DNA of 64,000 bases from Mediterraneibacter butyricigenes (GTDB lineage Bacteria > Bacillota > Clostridia > Lachnospirales > Lachnospiraceae). Location: contig NZ_BHGK01000001.1 of NCBI RefSeq assembly GCF_003574295.1, forward strand, positions 558,001 through 622,000. The letters run 5' to 3'. This document shows positions 18,996 to 29,291 of this stretch, piece after piece (the stretch's first letter is position 1; every line of letters starts with the position of its first letter). Both the position numbers and the translations under genes were made by a program. The notes beneath the pieces are model-generated. The model worked only from the letters and a program-made list of their open reading frames with translations. It ran no database searches and was not told where the DNA came from.

Positions 18996-19172
18996 AAACA
19001 CCTCTCCTTTCTGCCTGTTCCATGCATTTTTCTGTACTGAAAAGATCAGCAATCGATAAAACTATTATCTGAAAATTAAGCCTCTTTCCACTCATATATA
19101 CATATTAACAAGTTTTTCAGAATTTCGTAAGTATTTTTTTCAAAATATGCGTTTTTTTCTTATTCTTCTCTG

Positions 19173-20321
19173 TTATTCTTCTTTCTTCTTTTCTTTGCTG
19201 TCATCTTCCCTCAACCCAAGAATTCCTTCTACCAGAATGTTTACATCATCCAGAATATAGTCAAAGGCTCCTGCTTCTGTCATATTGATCAAGATCATTC
19301 CTAACGGCACTGCCACAATCATTCCGGTCACACCTCCCAGGCGATAACCAAGGTATAGAAGAATTAAAGTAACCAGCGGATTTAATCCCATGCTCTTGCC
19401 CAGCATACGCGGCTGGATCAACTGACGAACCAACTGAGTAATTGCATAAACTATCAGCAGCAATACTGCCATTTTTACATTTCCTACCAAGAACTTATAC
19501 AAGGCCCATGGAATCATTGCAGTTCCTGTACCGAAAAACGGTAAGAAATCAAGAAACGCGATGACAATGGCGATCAGAACCGCATAATGCACCTGTAAAA
19601 GGGTCAATCCTACCCAGAGGATCAGAAAGACCACTCCCATAATCTTGATCTGGGCTTTCAGATAACCACCGACCGCATATTTCAGATTATCGGATACCAA
19701 CGTCATACGTTTTACCACAGACGGCGGCGCCGTCTTCTTCGCCCATACCAGTACTTCTTCATGTTCCACCGTAAACAGATAGGCCGACATAATCGCCACG
19801 ATGATGCTAATCAAATAGGATGGTACTCTCTTTGCAAAGTTTCCTGCAGCCGCCACCGTCGGTTCACTGATCTTGGTAATAAATGTTCCTACTTTCTGAT
19901 CCATGTTCAGAAGGATATTATCCCATCCTTCCTGAAACTGCGGCGGCAGTCTGTGAAAGATTCCCTGAAGACTGTTCCCAATCTGATCCAGACCCGCTTC
20001 CAGTTCTTTATATAACTGAGGAATATTTTCCAGAAGGCTGATCGTCTCTGTCACCAGTTTGCTGATGGAGAAATATAAAATCAGCACGATCAGTGCCAAC
20101 ACCAGAATAACCACCAACGCCGATCCCAGTTTTTTTACGATGTTAAATTTTTTCTCCAGCCAGTTGACCAGTGGTGAGGCAATCATGGCAATCACCCATC
20201 CCACTACAAACGGAAACATCAGTGCCAGCACCTTCACGCCAACGATAACAAATGCGGCTGTTGCCAACAGACTGAACAGGAGACTGACCGCCACCTGCCA
20301 GTATGGTCTTCTATTCTGCAT
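19173..20321 (-). CDS. AI-2E family (PerM/YtvI-like) membrane permease
   Basis: A 382-residue polytopic protein with about seven or eight membrane helices and the family pattern: two N-terminal helices, an extracytoplasmic or amphipathic region (about residues 90-150), and a C-terminal bundle with FLPFFGTGTAMIPWALY and LGKSMGLNPLVTLILLYLG. The name comes from an E. coli AI-2 exporter; many members instead move sodium or other small solutes, so the substrate is unknown. Its ATG overlaps the end of ysxC by 11 bases, after GGTGGAGG, implying coupling to the lon-ysxC unit. Confidence 0.85.
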   Translation of the reverse strand: MQNRRPYWQVAVSLLFSLLATAAFVIVGVKVLALMFPFVVGWVIAMIASPLVNWLEKKFNIVKKLGSALVVILVLALIVLILYFSISKLVTETISLLENIPQLYKELEAGLDQIGNSLQGIFHRLPPQFQEGWDNILLNMDQKVGTFITKISEPTVAAAGNFAKRVPSYLISIIVAIMSAYLFTVEHEEVLVWAKKTAPPSVVKRMTLVSDNLKYAVGGYLKAQIKIMGVVFLILWVGLTLLQVHYAVLIAIVIAFLDFLPFFGTGTAMIPWALYKFLVGNVKMAVLLLIVYAITQLVRQLIQPRMLGKSMGLNPLVTLILLYLGYRLGGVTGMIVAVPLGMILINMTEAGAFDYILDDVNILVEGILGLREDDSKEKKKEE

Positions 20322-20928
20322 TTAAATCCTCCACCTTTTCCTCTGTCAGAAATTCCGTCTCAATCTTGTTCCAGATCTCCTCTCTTCCCTGCTTTGTCAC
20401 AGAAGAATAGGGAATGATCTCTGTTCCCGGAAGCACTTCCAGCCCTTCCCGCAGTATCTTTAACTGTTTCTGGATCTGGCTGCGCTTGATCTTGTCTAAT
20501 TTTGTTGCGATAATGATCGGTTTGTAGCCCTGCTCCAGAATCCAGTGATACATGATCTTATCATTGTTTCCCGGTGCATGGCGAATATCAATCAGCAAAA
20601 ACACTGCTTTCAGTTGTTTTGACTGATGGAGATAACGCTCGATCATTTTTCCCCATTTTTCTTTCTCGCTGGCAGAGACCTTCGCATACCCATATCCCGG
20701 CAGGTCTACCAGATACATCTGTTCATTGATATTGTAGAAGTTAATGGTCTGGGTCTTTCCCGGCTTTGCCGAAATTCTCGCATAAGACTTCCGGTTCATC
20801 AATCCGTTGATCAGGGAAGATTTTCCCACGTTTGATTTCCCCGCAAATGCGATCTCCGGCTTGTCATTTTCCGGGAGTTTACTGGTCACTCCGCAGACCG
20901 TTTCCAGATTAATACTTCGAATAATCAT
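20311..20928 (-). CDS. ysxC: Ribosome-biogenesis GTPase YsxC/EngB
   Basis: Essential GTPase for assembly of the large ribosomal subunit. The 205-residue protein has G1 [14 protein letters not shown]2/G3 region [10 protein letters not shown] and [10 protein letters not shown], and G4 TKLDK. The start at 20928 has GGAGAAATAAG before it and gives the usual [13 protein letters not shown]-type N-terminus. It begins one base after the lon stop codon; the lon-ysxC pairing is a classic Firmicute arrangement. Confidence 0.95.
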   Translation of the reverse strand: MIIRSINLETVCGVTSKLPENDKPEIAFAGKSNVGKSSLINGLMNRKSYARISAKPGKTQTINFYNINEQMYLVDLPGYGYAKVSASEKEKWGKMIERYLHQSKQLKAVFLLIDIRHAPGNNDKIMYHWILEQGYKPIIIATKLDKIKRSQIQKQLKILREGLEVLPGTEIIPYSSVTKQGREEIWNKIETEFLTEEKVEDLNAE

Positions 20929-20929
20929 C

Positions 20930-23305
20930 TTATTTCTCCTGTCCGCTCCCCTTGTCACTGTTTTTTTTACTTTCTGTTGTCTCTTCTTTTGTCAGCGCAA
21001 GCTTTAATACTTCATCCATATGTTCCACCGGGATAATTTCCAGACCTTTTGTGATCTCTGTGGATAACTCTTCCACATCCCGCTCATTTTCTTTCGGAAC
21101 CAGAACCGTCTTGATGCCCGCATTTTTGGCTGCCAGAAGTTTTTCTTTTAAACCGCCGATCGGAAGCACTCTTCCTCGCAGTGTCACTTCTCCGGTCATG
21201 GCAAGATCTGCTCTGACTTTTTTACCGGTAATCGCAGAAAACATGGCGGTTGCCATGGTGATTCCGGCTGACGGTCCGTCTTTCGGAACTGCTCCTTCCG
21301 GAATATGTACGTGAATATCGTGTTCATTGAAAAAGTCATCTGCAATTCCATGCTCCCGGCTGATAGAACGGATATAACTGATTCCGGTGCGGGCAGATTC
21401 TTTCATCACATCTCCCAGTTGTCCGGTCAGCATGATGTCTCCGGATCCCGGCATTACATTAACTTCAATCTGAAGGGTATCTCCTCCCACACTGGTCCAC
21501 GCCAGTCCGCGAACGATTCCCACCTCGTCTTCTTTGTTTGCCATCTGGTAAGTATAGATTTCTTTGCCAAGATATCTGGACATATTTTTCTCGGTAATAT
21601 TGATCCGTTTCTTCTTCGTCTCCAGAATCTCTTTCGCACTCTTTCTGCAAATATCTCCGATCTTGCGCTCCAACTGCCGAACACCCGCTTCTCTGGTATA
21701 ACTGTGGATCAGTTTTTCCAGAGCATGACGGCTTAATTTTACCTGTTTTTCATCCAGACCGTGCTTTTTCAGTTGTTTCGGAATCAGATGCTCCTCTGCG
21801 ATATGGAGCTTTTCATTTTCCGTATAGCTGGTGATCTCGATCACTTCCATTCGATCCAGAAGCGGTCTCGGAATAGTCTGAAGCGTATTGGCCGTTGTCA
21901 CGAACAGTACATCTGACAGATCCAGCGGCAGTTCCAGATAATGATCCCGGAATTTGCTGTTCTGCTCACTGTCCAGTACTTCCAGAAGTGCGGAAAAAGT
22001 ATCTCCCTTATAATCGGTACTGACTTTATCGATCTCATCCAGAAGCATCAGCGGATTCTTTACCCCTGCGGTACGGATTCCGTTGGCAATCCGGCCCGGC
22101 ATGGCTCCCACATAGGTCTTCCGGTGTCCGCGGATCTCCGCTTCATCCCGCACTCCTCCCAGAGAAATCCGAACATAAGGCTTCTTTAATGCTCTTGCCA
22201 GAGATTTCGCAATGGATGTCTTTCCGGTTCCCGGAGGTCCCACCAGACAAAGGATCGGAGCTTCCCCTTTCTTGGTCAGGCTTCGTACTGCCAGAAATTC
22301 CAGAACTCTTTCTTTGACCTGCTCCAGTCCATAATGATCTTCTTCCAGCACATCCTTTGCAAATTTCAGGTCATGATGTTCTTTTGCCGCCTTGTTCCAC
22401 GGCATTTCCAGAAGCGTCTCAATATAGGTTCTGGTCACGCCGTTTTCCGCCGGAGAATACTGCGAACTCTTGAAACGGTTAATCTCCTTTTGCAGCTTCT
22501 CCTTCACTTCTTTGGGCGCCTTTAACTTCTTCGCCGCCTCTTCAAATTCTTCCGCATCAGAGATGGTATTGTCCTCTCCCAGTTCTTCCCGGATCAGTTT
22601 CAGTTGTTCTCGTAAAATGTATTCTCTCTGGTGTTTATCCACACGCTCTTTGACTTTTCCCTGGATTTCTTCCTTGATATTCAGGATCTCCACTTCGTTG
22701 ACCAGTTTAAAAGCCAGAAGTTCATAACGTTTCCAGAAGTCTGTCTCCTCTAAAAGCTCCTGCTGTTCCGTATAATAAAACGGAACAATGGCTGAAATTT
22801 CTGCCATCATTTTTTTCAGATCTTTGATCTCCAGGATCTCCGCAATCGCTTCCTTGGAAATCTTTCCGCATTTTGCCGCATAGGCAGTAAACATCTCTTT
22901 CAGTCCCCGCCCCATGGCTTCTCCGTTCATGTCATCCGGGATTGTGATATTCTCATCGGAGAGAACCTCTACCGAAGACTGAAGGTAGGGATCTGATTCC
23001 TCCAGATACAAGAGCCTTCCTCTTGTCTCACCCGTTACCAGAACTCTTAAAATATTTTTCGGCAACTTGATGAGCTGTTTGATCGATGCTACGACTCCGA
23101 TCTGATAGAGTTCATCCTGTCCCGGATTCTCTGCGTCGATCTCTTTCTGCGTCACCAGAAAAATCTGTTGCTGCTCTGTTGTCATTGCTTCCTGCACCGC
23201 TGCCACGGAACGCGGACGGCTGATATCAAAATGAACCGCCATTCCGGGCAGGATCGTCATACCTCTGAGGGCTACTGTCGGAAGGCTTTTTATTTCCTCG
23301 TTCAT
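20930..23305 (-). CDS. lon: ATP-dependent protease Lon
   Basis: Cytoplasmic AAA+ serine protease that degrades misfolded and regulatory proteins. The 791-residue product has the LonN substrate-binding domain, an AAA+ domain with Walker [12 protein letters not shown] and Walker [10 protein letters not shown], and the protease domain with Ser in [10 protein letters not shown] and Lys in [14 protein letters not shown], forming the Ser-Lys dyad. The start at 23305 follows AGGAGGACG; an ATG 54 bases upstream lacks an RBS. It lies after clpX, from which a terminator-like hairpin separates it. Confidence 0.97.
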   Translation of the reverse strand: MNEEIKSLPTVALRGMTILPGMAVHFDISRPRSVAAVQEAMTTEQQQIFLVTQKEIDAENPGQDELYQIGVVASIKQLIKLPKNILRVLVTGETRGRLLYLEESDPYLQSSVEVLSDENITIPDDMNGEAMGRGLKEMFTAYAAKCGKISKEAIAEILEIKDLKKMMAEISAIVPFYYTEQQELLEETDFWKRYELLAFKLVNEVEILNIKEEIQGKVKERVDKHQREYILREQLKLIREELGEDNTISDAEEFEEAAKKLKAPKEVKEKLQKEINRFKSSQYSPAENGVTRTYIETLLEMPWNKAAKEHHDLKFAKDVLEEDHYGLEQVKERVLEFLAVRSLTKKGEAPILCLVGPPGTGKTSIAKSLARALKKPYVRISLGGVRDEAEIRGHRKTYVGAMPGRIANGIRTAGVKNPLMLLDEIDKVSTDYKGDTFSALLEVLDSEQNSKFRDHYLELPLDLSDVLFVTTANTLQTIPRPLLDRMEVIEITSYTENEKLHIAEEHLIPKQLKKHGLDEKQVKLSRHALEKLIHSYTREAGVRQLERKIGDICRKSAKEILETKKKRINITEKNMSRYLGKEIYTYQMANKEDEVGIVRGLAWTSVGGDTLQIEVNVMPGSGDIMLTGQLGDVMKESARTGISYIRSISREHGIADDFFNEHDIHVHIPEGAVPKDGPSAGITMATAMFSAITGKKVRADLAMTGEVTLRGRVLPIGGLKEKLLAAKNAGIKTVLVPKENERDVEELSTEITKGLEIIPVEHMDEVLKLALTKEETTESKKNSDKGSGQEK

Positions 23306-23330
23306 AACGTCCTCCTGTATTTTCAGTATA

Positions 23331-23371
23331 AAAGCACAGGCGGGCACATGGTCGTCCATCTGTACCCGCCT
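23331..23371 (-). terminator. Intrinsic terminator between clpX and lon
   Basis: On the minus strand GGCGGGTACA pairs with TGTGCCCGCC, extended outward by AAAAGTGCA and TGTGCTTTT, and followed by T-rich sequence. It should limit read-through from clpPX into lon. Confidence 0.75.
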
Positions 23372-23385
23372 TCATATATGCACTT

Positions 23386-24657
23386 TTATGCGCTTTCTGT
23401 TGTCAGAAAATCCGCACGCTCTTCTCCATCGCACTCGTACAACGGCTCCGCACCGGATTCTACAACCTCTTTTGTAATTCTGCATCCCTTTATGGTCTCA
23501 TCAGACGGAACTTTATACATGGTATCCATCATGATGCTTTCCATGATCGCGCGAAGACCTCTTGCTCCGGTCTTACGCTTCAGCGTTGTATCCGCGATTG
23601 CGCTCAACGCCTCTTTGTCAAACTCCAGTCTGACTCCGTCCAACTCCAGTAATTTCTGGTACTGCTTGACGATCGCACTCTTTGGTTCGGTCAGGATCCG
23701 GATCAATGCTTCTTTATCCAGCATATCCAGGGAAACTGTAACAGGCAGTCTTCCCACCAGCTCCGGGATCAGTCCGAATTTTACCAGATCCTGTGGAAGG
23801 ATCTGATGTAAGAGTACATCAATATCTTCTTCATGCTTCTCTGCAATCTTTGCATTAAATCCAATGGATTTCTTGTCGATTCGATTCTCGATCAGCTTAT
23901 CGATTCCTTCAAAAGCTCCACCACAGATAAACAGGATATTGGTGGTATTGATCTGGATCAGTTCCTGATGCGGGTGTTTTCTTCCTCCCTGCGGCGGTAC
24001 TGATGCGATCGTACCTTCGATAATCTTAAGCAATGCCTGCTGAACTCCCTCACCGGATACATCTCTGGTGATGGATGGATTCTCTGATTTTCTTGTGATC
24101 TTGTCGATCTCATCAATATAGATAATTCCATGTTCCGCACGCTCAATGTCCCCGTCTGCTGCCTGAATGATCTTGAGCAGAATACTTTCCACATCTTCTC
24201 CCACATAACCTGCTTCTGTCAATGCGGTGGCATCTGCGATCGCAAAAGGAACATTTAATACTTTGGCAAGAGACTGTGCCAGCAGAGTCTTACCGCATCC
24301 GGTCGGTCCGAGCATCAGAATATTACTCTTCTGAAGATCGACCCCCAGGTCCTGCCCTGCCAGGATTCTCTTGTAATGATTATAAACTGCAACCGAAAGT
24401 ACCTTTTTGGCCTCATCCTGTCCGATTACATAATCATCCAGAAACGCCTTGATCTCTTCCGGTTTCAGCAAGTTGATCTCTTCATACCCCTTTGGATCTT
24501 CATACTCAAATTCTTCTTCTATGATCTCTGCGCATACATCCACGCACTCATCACAGATATAGGCACCGTTAGGCCCTGCGATCAGTTTTCTGACCTGAGC
24601 CTGTGTTTTATTACAGAACGAACATCTGATCGTGTCATCCGTAAATTTTCCTGCCAT
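23386..24657 (-). CDS. clpX: ATP-dependent Clp protease ATP-binding subunit ClpX
   Basis: AAA+ unfoldase that feeds substrates to ClpP. The 423-residue protein has the N-terminal zinc-binding domain (CSFCNKTQ and CDECVDVC), Walker [13 protein letters not shown], Walker [11 protein letters not shown], the pore-proximal and sensor segments, and an IGF-type loop region for ClpP binding (SIGFNA). It begins 17 bases after clpP ends, with GAGGTGAAAG as RBS, in the order tig-clpP-clpX. Confidence 0.97.
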   Translation of the reverse strand: MAGKFTDDTIRCSFCNKTQAQVRKLIAGPNGAYICDECVDVCAEIIEEEFEYEDPKGYEEINLLKPEEIKAFLDDYVIGQDEAKKVLSVAVYNHYKRILAGQDLGVDLQKSNILMLGPTGCGKTLLAQSLAKVLNVPFAIADATALTEAGYVGEDVESILLKIIQAADGDIERAEHGIIYIDEIDKITRKSENPSITRDVSGEGVQQALLKIIEGTIASVPPQGGRKHPHQELIQINTTNILFICGGAFEGIDKLIENRIDKKSIGFNAKIAEKHEEDIDVLLHQILPQDLVKFGLIPELVGRLPVTVSLDMLDKEALIRILTEPKSAIVKQYQKLLELDGVRLEFDKEALSAIADTTLKRKTGARGLRAIMESIMMDTMYKVPSDETIKGCRITKEVVESGAEPLYECDGEERADFLTTESA

Positions 24658-24674
24658 TCTTTCACCTCAAATAA

Positions 24675-25262
24675 TTAGTCTTCCCGTCCTGTGATCACCT
24701 TGTCGATCAGTCCGTATTCCATGGCCTCTTTTGCAGACATGAAATTGTCACGTTCTGTATCGATCTTGATGACTTCCAGTGGCTGTCCGGTATTTGCTGC
24801 CAGAATCTCATTTAAATTCTGACGGGTCTTTAAGATGTGCTCGGCAGCGATCTGAATCTCCGTTGCCTGTCCCTGGGCACCGCCTGATGGCTGATGGATC
24901 ATAATCTCTGCATTTGGCAGAGCCATACGCTTGCCCTTTGCTCCGCCTGCCAGCAGGAAAGCTCCCATACTTGCCGCCATACCGATACAGATGGTAGATA
25001 CATCACACTTGATGTACTGCATCGTATCGTAGATTGCCTTTCCGGCTGTTACAGAACCGCCCGGGCTGTTGATGTACATCTGAATATCTTTCTCCGGATC
25101 TTCTGCTTCCAGGAAGAGAAGCTCTGCCACGATAATATTGGCAGATACATCATTCACTTCTTCTCCCAGAAAAATGATACGGTCTTTTAAAAGTCTTGAA
25201 TAAATGTCGTAAGAGCGTTCTCCACGGCTAGTCTGTTCAATGACATAAGGTACCAAACTCAT
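24675..25262 (-). CDS. clpP: ATP-dependent Clp protease proteolytic subunit ClpP
   Basis: Tetradecameric serine peptidase working with ClpX. The 195-residue product carries the catalytic Ser in [11 protein letters not shown], His in [13 protein letters not shown] and the Asp in the [10 protein letters not shown] region. I start it at 25262 ([20 protein letters not shown]) with AGGAGGAGT upstream; the frame extends 29 codons further but that part overlaps no conserved region. It lies between tig and clpX on one likely transcript. Confidence 0.97.
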   Translation of the reverse strand: MSLVPYVIEQTSRGERSYDIYSRLLKDRIIFLGEEVNDVSANIIVAELLFLEAEDPEKDIQMYINSPGGSVTAGKAIYDTMQYIKCDVSTICIGMAASMGAFLLAGGAKGKRMALPNAEIMIHQPSGGAQGQATEIQIAAEHILKTRQNLNEILAANTGQPLEVIKIDTERDNFMSAKEAMEYGLIDKVITGRED

Positions 25263-25338
25263 ATAGACTCCTCCTGTCTTAAACTGTCTTTCTGTTCCGT
25301 CTGTTGTAAGGATATCCCGGGAACTCGTTCCCTTCCAC

Positions 25339-26625
25339 TTACTCTTCAACAGCAGAATCTGCCAGGAATGTCACTGCATCCTGTACAGCAATATCTTCCT
25401 TCATCTGCTCTTTCTCCTGATCTCCGATCAGTTCTTTTAATTTTTCAACTTCCATCTGATACTGTTCAGCCATCTTAGCAAGTTCTTCGTCCAGTCTCTC
25501 TTCTGTTACCTGGATATCTTCTGCTTTTGCAACAGCTTCCAGAACCAGTCTGGTCTTGATACGTTTCTCAGCCTGCGGCTGTAATTCTTCCATCATCTTC
25601 TCAGCAGTCATACCTGTGAACTGGAAGTACTGCTCCAGAGACAGTCCCTGCTGCTGAATTCTCATGGCAAAATCATCTGCCATCTGTTTTACCTGCAGAT
25701 CGATCATCGGCTGCGGAATATCCATCTCAGCGTTTTCGATAGCTTTCTCTACTGCCTGATCTTCTTTCTTCGTCTTAGCTTCTTCAATCTTGCGGTCTTT
25801 GATCTTCTGTTTTACGTTGGCTTTATATTCATCCAGAGTCTCAAACTCAGAAACTTCTGATGCAAATTCATCATCTACTTCCGGAAGCTCGTTTACTTTG
25901 ATTCCCTGAACGGTGCATTTGAATACTGCTGCCTTACCAGCCAGTTCTTCTGCCTGATACTCTTCCGGGAATGTTACGTTTACTTCCATCTCTTTTCCGA
26001 TCTCAGCGCCGATGAGCTGCTCTTCGAATCCCGGGATAAATGCGCCGGAACCGATGGTCAGAGGATATCCCTCTCCTTTTCCGCCTTCAAATGCAACACC
26101 GTCAACGAATCCTTCAAAGTCCAGAGTTACCTGATCCTTGTCCTGAACGGCACGGTCTGTAACATCTACCAGTCTTCCGTTGCGCTCGCGCTCTTTCTCG
26201 ATCTCAGCGTCTACTTCTTTTGCGGTAACTCTTGTAGAAGTCTTATCCACTTTCAGTCCTTTATATTCACCCAGAGTTACTTCCGGTTTTACAGCAACTT
26301 CTGCTGTAAAGATAAACGGTTTCCCCTTTTCAAGCTGTACAACATCTACGGTCGGCTGGGAAACGATATCCAGTTCGCACTCATCATAAGCTTTGGAGTA
26401 ATTCTCAGAGATCAGCTGATTTGCTGCATCCTCATAGAAGATCTCTACTCCGTACATCTTCTCGATCATCTGACGCGGAACTTTTCCTTTACGGAATCCC
26501 GGTACAGAAATAGATTTTCTCTGTTTCAGATAAGAAGCCTGAATTGCTTTTTCTACTTCTGCTGCGTCAACTTCGATGGTCAATTTGGCCATGTTATGTT
26601 CCAGATTTTCTACTTGTAAACTCAT
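25339..26625 (-). CDS. tig: Trigger factor, ribosome-associated chaperone
   Basis: Binds ribosomal protein L23 near the exit tunnel and shields nascent chains. The 428-residue protein has the ribosome-docking motif [10 protein letters not shown], a central FKBP-type prolyl isomerase domain (about 150-245) and a Glu/Lys-rich helical C-terminal substrate cradle. The start at 26625 follows GGAGGAAATTATAAA; the longer frame is cysteine-rich and unlike the family. First gene of the tig-clpP-clpX run, with a likely promoter about 80 bases upstream. Confidence 0.96.
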   Translation of the reverse strand: MSLQVENLEHNMAKLTIEVDAAEVEKAIQASYLKQRKSISVPGFRKGKVPRQMIEKMYGVEIFYEDAANQLISENYSKAYDECELDIVSQPTVDVVQLEKGKPFIFTAEVAVKPEVTLGEYKGLKVDKTSTRVTAKEVDAEIEKERERNGRLVDVTDRAVQDKDQVTLDFEGFVDGVAFEGGKGEGYPLTIGSGAFIPGFEEQLIGAEIGKEMEVNVTFPEEYQAEELAGKAAVFKCTVQGIKVNELPEVDDEFASEVSEFETLDEYKANVKQKIKDRKIEEAKTKKEDQAVEKAIENAEMDIPQPMIDLQVKQMADDFAMRIQQQGLSLEQYFQFTGMTAEKMMEELQPQAEKRIKTRLVLEAVAKAEDIQVTEERLDEELAKMAEQYQMEVEKLKELIGDQEKEQMKEDIAVQDAVTFLADSAVEE

Positions 26626-26705
26626 TTTATAATTTCCTCCTTGAAATAAGTGTCCTGCTTGACACGATAAAATGCAGACTACGCCACACTTACAGTCATT
26701 GAGAT

Positions 26706-26714
26706 AGTATAGCA
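26706..26714 (-). promoter_or_regulatory. Extended -10 promoter for tig-clpPX
   Basis: The minus strand reads TGCTATACT, an extended -10, about 80 bases before the tig start. No good -35 is seen. No CIRCE-like or clear CtsR operator was found nearby. Confidence 0.5.
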
Positions 26715-26814
26715 TATAAGGCAAGTAATTACCAGACCTTTTTCACCTGTTTTGACTGGTTTTGTCCACTTTTCCGCCACTTTTACTGCACTTTTCCTCT
26801 GTTTGCCTCTGTTT

Positions 26815-27363
26815 TTATGCAAAAACGATGGATTTTCCGATTTCTTCTGCCTTTTTTGCGTCACAAAGCAGCTCTACCAGCTTCAAGGCGAACGGAATTG
26901 CCGTTCCGACTCCTCTGCTGGTTACCAGATGTCCATCCACCGACACCGGATCAAAGGAAACATTTGCTCCCACAAGTGCCTCTTCCATTCCCGGATAAAT
27001 GCTGGCTTTCTTTCCCTCTGTCAGTCCCAGACCTCCGAACACACTCGGCGCCGCACAGATCGCTGCCAGATAGGTTCCGTTCTTATCTTCCGCCTCCAGA
27101 AGTTCTGCCAGTCCTTTGTGCTCTTTCAGATGTAAGGTTCCCGGCATGCCGCCCGGCAGGATCAGAAGATCTGCATCGGAAAAATCCGCCTCCTCAAAAA
27201 GGATATCTGCCTGGACCGTAATCTGTCTTGCCCCGCAGACCAGCCTGCTGCCGGTCACAGAAACCATAGTCACTTCCACGCCCGCTCTTCTCAGCAGATC
27301 CACCGGAGTCATTGCCTCCACTTCTTCAAATCCTTCTGCCAGAAATATGTATGCTTTTTTCAT
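26815..27363 (-). CDS. DJ-1/PfpI family protein
   Basis: A 182-residue class I glutamine amidotransferase-like protein of the DJ-1/ThiJ group. The nucleophile-elbow cysteine is in LAAICAAPSVFG, and the conserved glutamate is in the N-terminal LAEGFEEVEA segment. Members act as chaperones, glyoxalase-like or deglycase enzymes; the exact role is uncertain and the old thiazole-synthesis name should not be used. RBS GGAGGAGAGC precedes the ATG. It lies alone between tig and the oppositely oriented CYTH gene. Confidence 0.9.
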   Translation of the reverse strand: MKKAYIFLAEGFEEVEAMTPVDLLRRAGVEVTMVSVTGSRLVCGARQITVQADILFEEADFSDADLLILPGGMPGTLHLKEHKGLAELLEAEDKNGTYLAAICAAPSVFGGLGLTEGKKASIYPGMEEALVGANVSFDPVSVDGHLVTSRGVGTAIPFALKLVELLCDAKKAEEIGKSIVFA

Positions 27364-27503
27364 TCTGCTCTCCTCCTTGATTTTTCTTTTTTCTTCTTTT
27401 ATTATGAAAGTATCATAAAGATTACGGGATTATGGAAATGCGATGCACCTATCCATCCACATAATCGAATAAATTATTTAGAAATATAAAGGTGGTACTT
27501 CTT

Positions 27504-27947
27504 ATGGAAATTGAACGCAAATATCTGATCGACCAGATTCCCTTTGACCTGTCTGAATATCCTTCCCGCAAGATTGAACAGGGTTATCTCTGTACGGAAC
27601 CGGTGGTCCGGATCCGCCGTGACGGAGAGGATTATTATCTGACCTATAAATCCAAAGGCCTCATGGTCCGGGAGGAATACAATCTTCCTTTGACCCGGGA
27701 CGCCTATGAACACTTAAAACCCAAGGCCGACGGCCGCATCATTACCAAAGAACGGTTCCTGATCCCACTTGATGATACCCTTACCATTGAGCTGGACCGG
27801 TTTGAAGGAGATCTGGCTCCGCTTCTCCTTGCCGAAGTGGAATTTCAGGATGAGGATTCCGCAAATGCATTCGTCCCACCGGACTGGTTTGGCGAAGATG
27901 TGACCTTCTCTTCCAAATATCATAACAGTACGTTGAGCCGGATTTAA
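27504..27947 (+). CDS. CYTH domain protein
   Basis: CYTH proteins are small tunnel-fold enzymes that hydrolyse triphosphates (inorganic triphosphate, thiamine triphosphate). The 147-residue product begins MEIERKYL, the hallmark ExExK metal-binding motif, followed by alternating acidic and basic beta strands (VVRIRRDGEDYYLTYKSKG, ELDRFEGDL, LAEVEF). I start it at 27504 because the motif normally lies at the extreme N-terminus. A stand-alone gene; true substrate unknown. Confidence 0.87.
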   Translation: MEIERKYLIDQIPFDLSEYPSRKIEQGYLCTEPVVRIRRDGEDYYLTYKSKGLMVREEYNLPLTRDAYEHLKPKADGRIITKERFLIPLDDTLTIELDRFEGDLAPLLLAEVEFQDEDSANAFVPPDWFGEDVTFSSKYHNSTLSRI

Positions 27948-28020
27948 CACAACTTTGTCCTGTCTTTTTCAGACAAAAGCCTGCAGGCACCAAAATCTCC
28001 GTATCATCTGTCAGGTTCAC

Positions 28021-28057
28021 AAAATCCCCCACTCTGCTCCAGAGAGTGGGGGATTCT
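28021..28057. terminator. Bidirectional terminator between CYTH gene and hom
   Basis: AATCCCCCACTCT and AGAGTGGGGGATT form a 13-pair stem with a seven-base loop; T-rich on the plus side and TTTT on the minus side. It closes the minus-strand hisA-secA-prfB-hom run. Confidence 0.9.
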
Positions 28058-28062
28058 TTTCT

Positions 28063-29280
28063 TTATCCTTCCATTCGGATCCGTGAAAGAATTGCCGGGA
28101 ATTCTTTTGCATGTTCCTCATATTCATTTTCAGAGATCTTTCCGGTGATAAATCCAAATTCACCTTCCACACCTTCTGCCTTCACAATCTCAATTGCTCC
28201 GAACTCACTCTCCAGATGTGCTTTTAATGCAGCCTCTTCCCCACGGATTCGTACAAAGAATTTTTTCTTCGTCTCACCGATCGGGAACAGTTCCAGCTTG
28301 TCACTCTTCCACATGGTCATCACGTTGCGGTTCAGGTTCTTCGCTTCCTCTACCACATCAGATACCACGGCACTGGCAGTCGGCAGTTTTCCGGCTCCGC
28401 TTCCGTAGAACATGGCATCTCCCAGTACATTTCCATGTACAAAGATGGCATTGAACACGTCATTTACATTATAAAGCGGATGCTCTTTACCTAAAAGATA
28501 AGGTGCCACAATCGCATGGAGATGATCTCCGTCCCGTTTGCAGATGGCAAGCAGCTTAATGGTCATATCCATGGCTCTTGCATAGTCCATATCTTCTGTT
28601 GTGATCTTTGTGATTCCTTCACAGTAAATGTCTTCAAAATCCACCTGCTGTCCGGAAATCAGAGATGCCAGGATTGCGATCTTACGGCAGGCATCATAGC
28701 CTTCCACATCCGCCTCCGGATTACGCTCTGCATATCCGTTGTCCTGTGCTTCCTTTAATACGGTATCATAATCCGCACCCTCATAGAACATCTTGGTCAT
28801 CATGTAGTTTGTGGTTCCATTTAAGATTCCGGTGATCTCTTCGATCTCATCTGCAGTCAGTGAAGTATTCAACGGGCGGATGATCGGAATTCCACCACCC
28901 ACACTGGCTTCAAACAGGAAATTAATATTCTTTTCCTGAGCGATCGACAACAGCTCTGCTCCGTGCTTTGCCACCAGTGCCTTATTAGAAGTAGCTACGC
29001 TTTTTCCTGCCAGAAGCGCACTCTTTACGAAAGTATAAGCAGGCTCAATCCCACCCATTACTTCTACTACGATCTTTACTTCCGGATCGGATAAGATCAC
29101 ATCATAATCATGAACAATCTTCTCCTGGATCGGATCCTCCGGGAAATCCCGAAGATCCAGCACGTACTTTACAGCGATCTCATCGCCCACTCTCTGGTTG
29201 ATCCGTGTGCCGTTTGTGTTGATTACTTCTACGACTCCGGATCCTACGGTGCCATAACCTAAAACTGCAATATTGACCAT
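28063..29280 (-). CDS. hom: Homoserine dehydrogenase
   Basis: Reduces aspartate semialdehyde to homoserine with NAD(P)H, the branch toward threonine and methionine. The 405-residue protein has the Rossmann motif VLGYGTVGSGV, the catalytic region (GILNGTTNYMMTKM, NPEADVEGYDACRK with the conserved Lys), and a C-terminal ACT-like domain (residues about 325-400) for threonine feedback. It starts eight bases after the prfB stop, using AAGGAGGATGAC as RBS. No thrB or thrC is adjacent; dapA and dapB of the other aspartate branch lie 8 kb away. Confidence 0.95.
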   Translation of the reverse strand: MVNIAVLGYGTVGSGVVEVINTNGTRINQRVGDEIAVKYVLDLRDFPEDPIQEKIVHDYDVILSDPEVKIVVEVMGGIEPAYTFVKSALLAGKSVATSNKALVAKHGAELLSIAQEKNINFLFEASVGGGIPIIRPLNTSLTADEIEEITGILNGTTNYMMTKMFYEGADYDTVLKEAQDNGYAERNPEADVEGYDACRKIAILASLISGQQVDFEDIYCEGITKITTEDMDYARAMDMTIKLLAICKRDGDHLHAIVAPYLLGKEHPLYNVNDVFNAIFVHGNVLGDAMFYGSGAGKLPTASAVVSDVVEEAKNLNRNVMTMWKSDKLELFPIGETKKKFFVRIRGEEAALKAHLESEFGAIEIVKAEGVEGEFGFITGKISENEYEEHAKEFPAILSRIRMEG

Positions 29281-29291
29281 GTCATCCTCCT

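Noticed and set aside
23306-26714. CIRCE or CtsR heat-shock operators for lon, clpPX and tig
   Set aside because: No inverted TTAGCACTC or paired GGTCAAA heptads were seen near the starts.
26725-26814. Repeated AAAACAGAGG / AAAAGTGG units between DJ-1 gene and the tig promoter
   Set aside because: Imperfect and A-rich; they do not form a stem or a regular array, so I make no claim.
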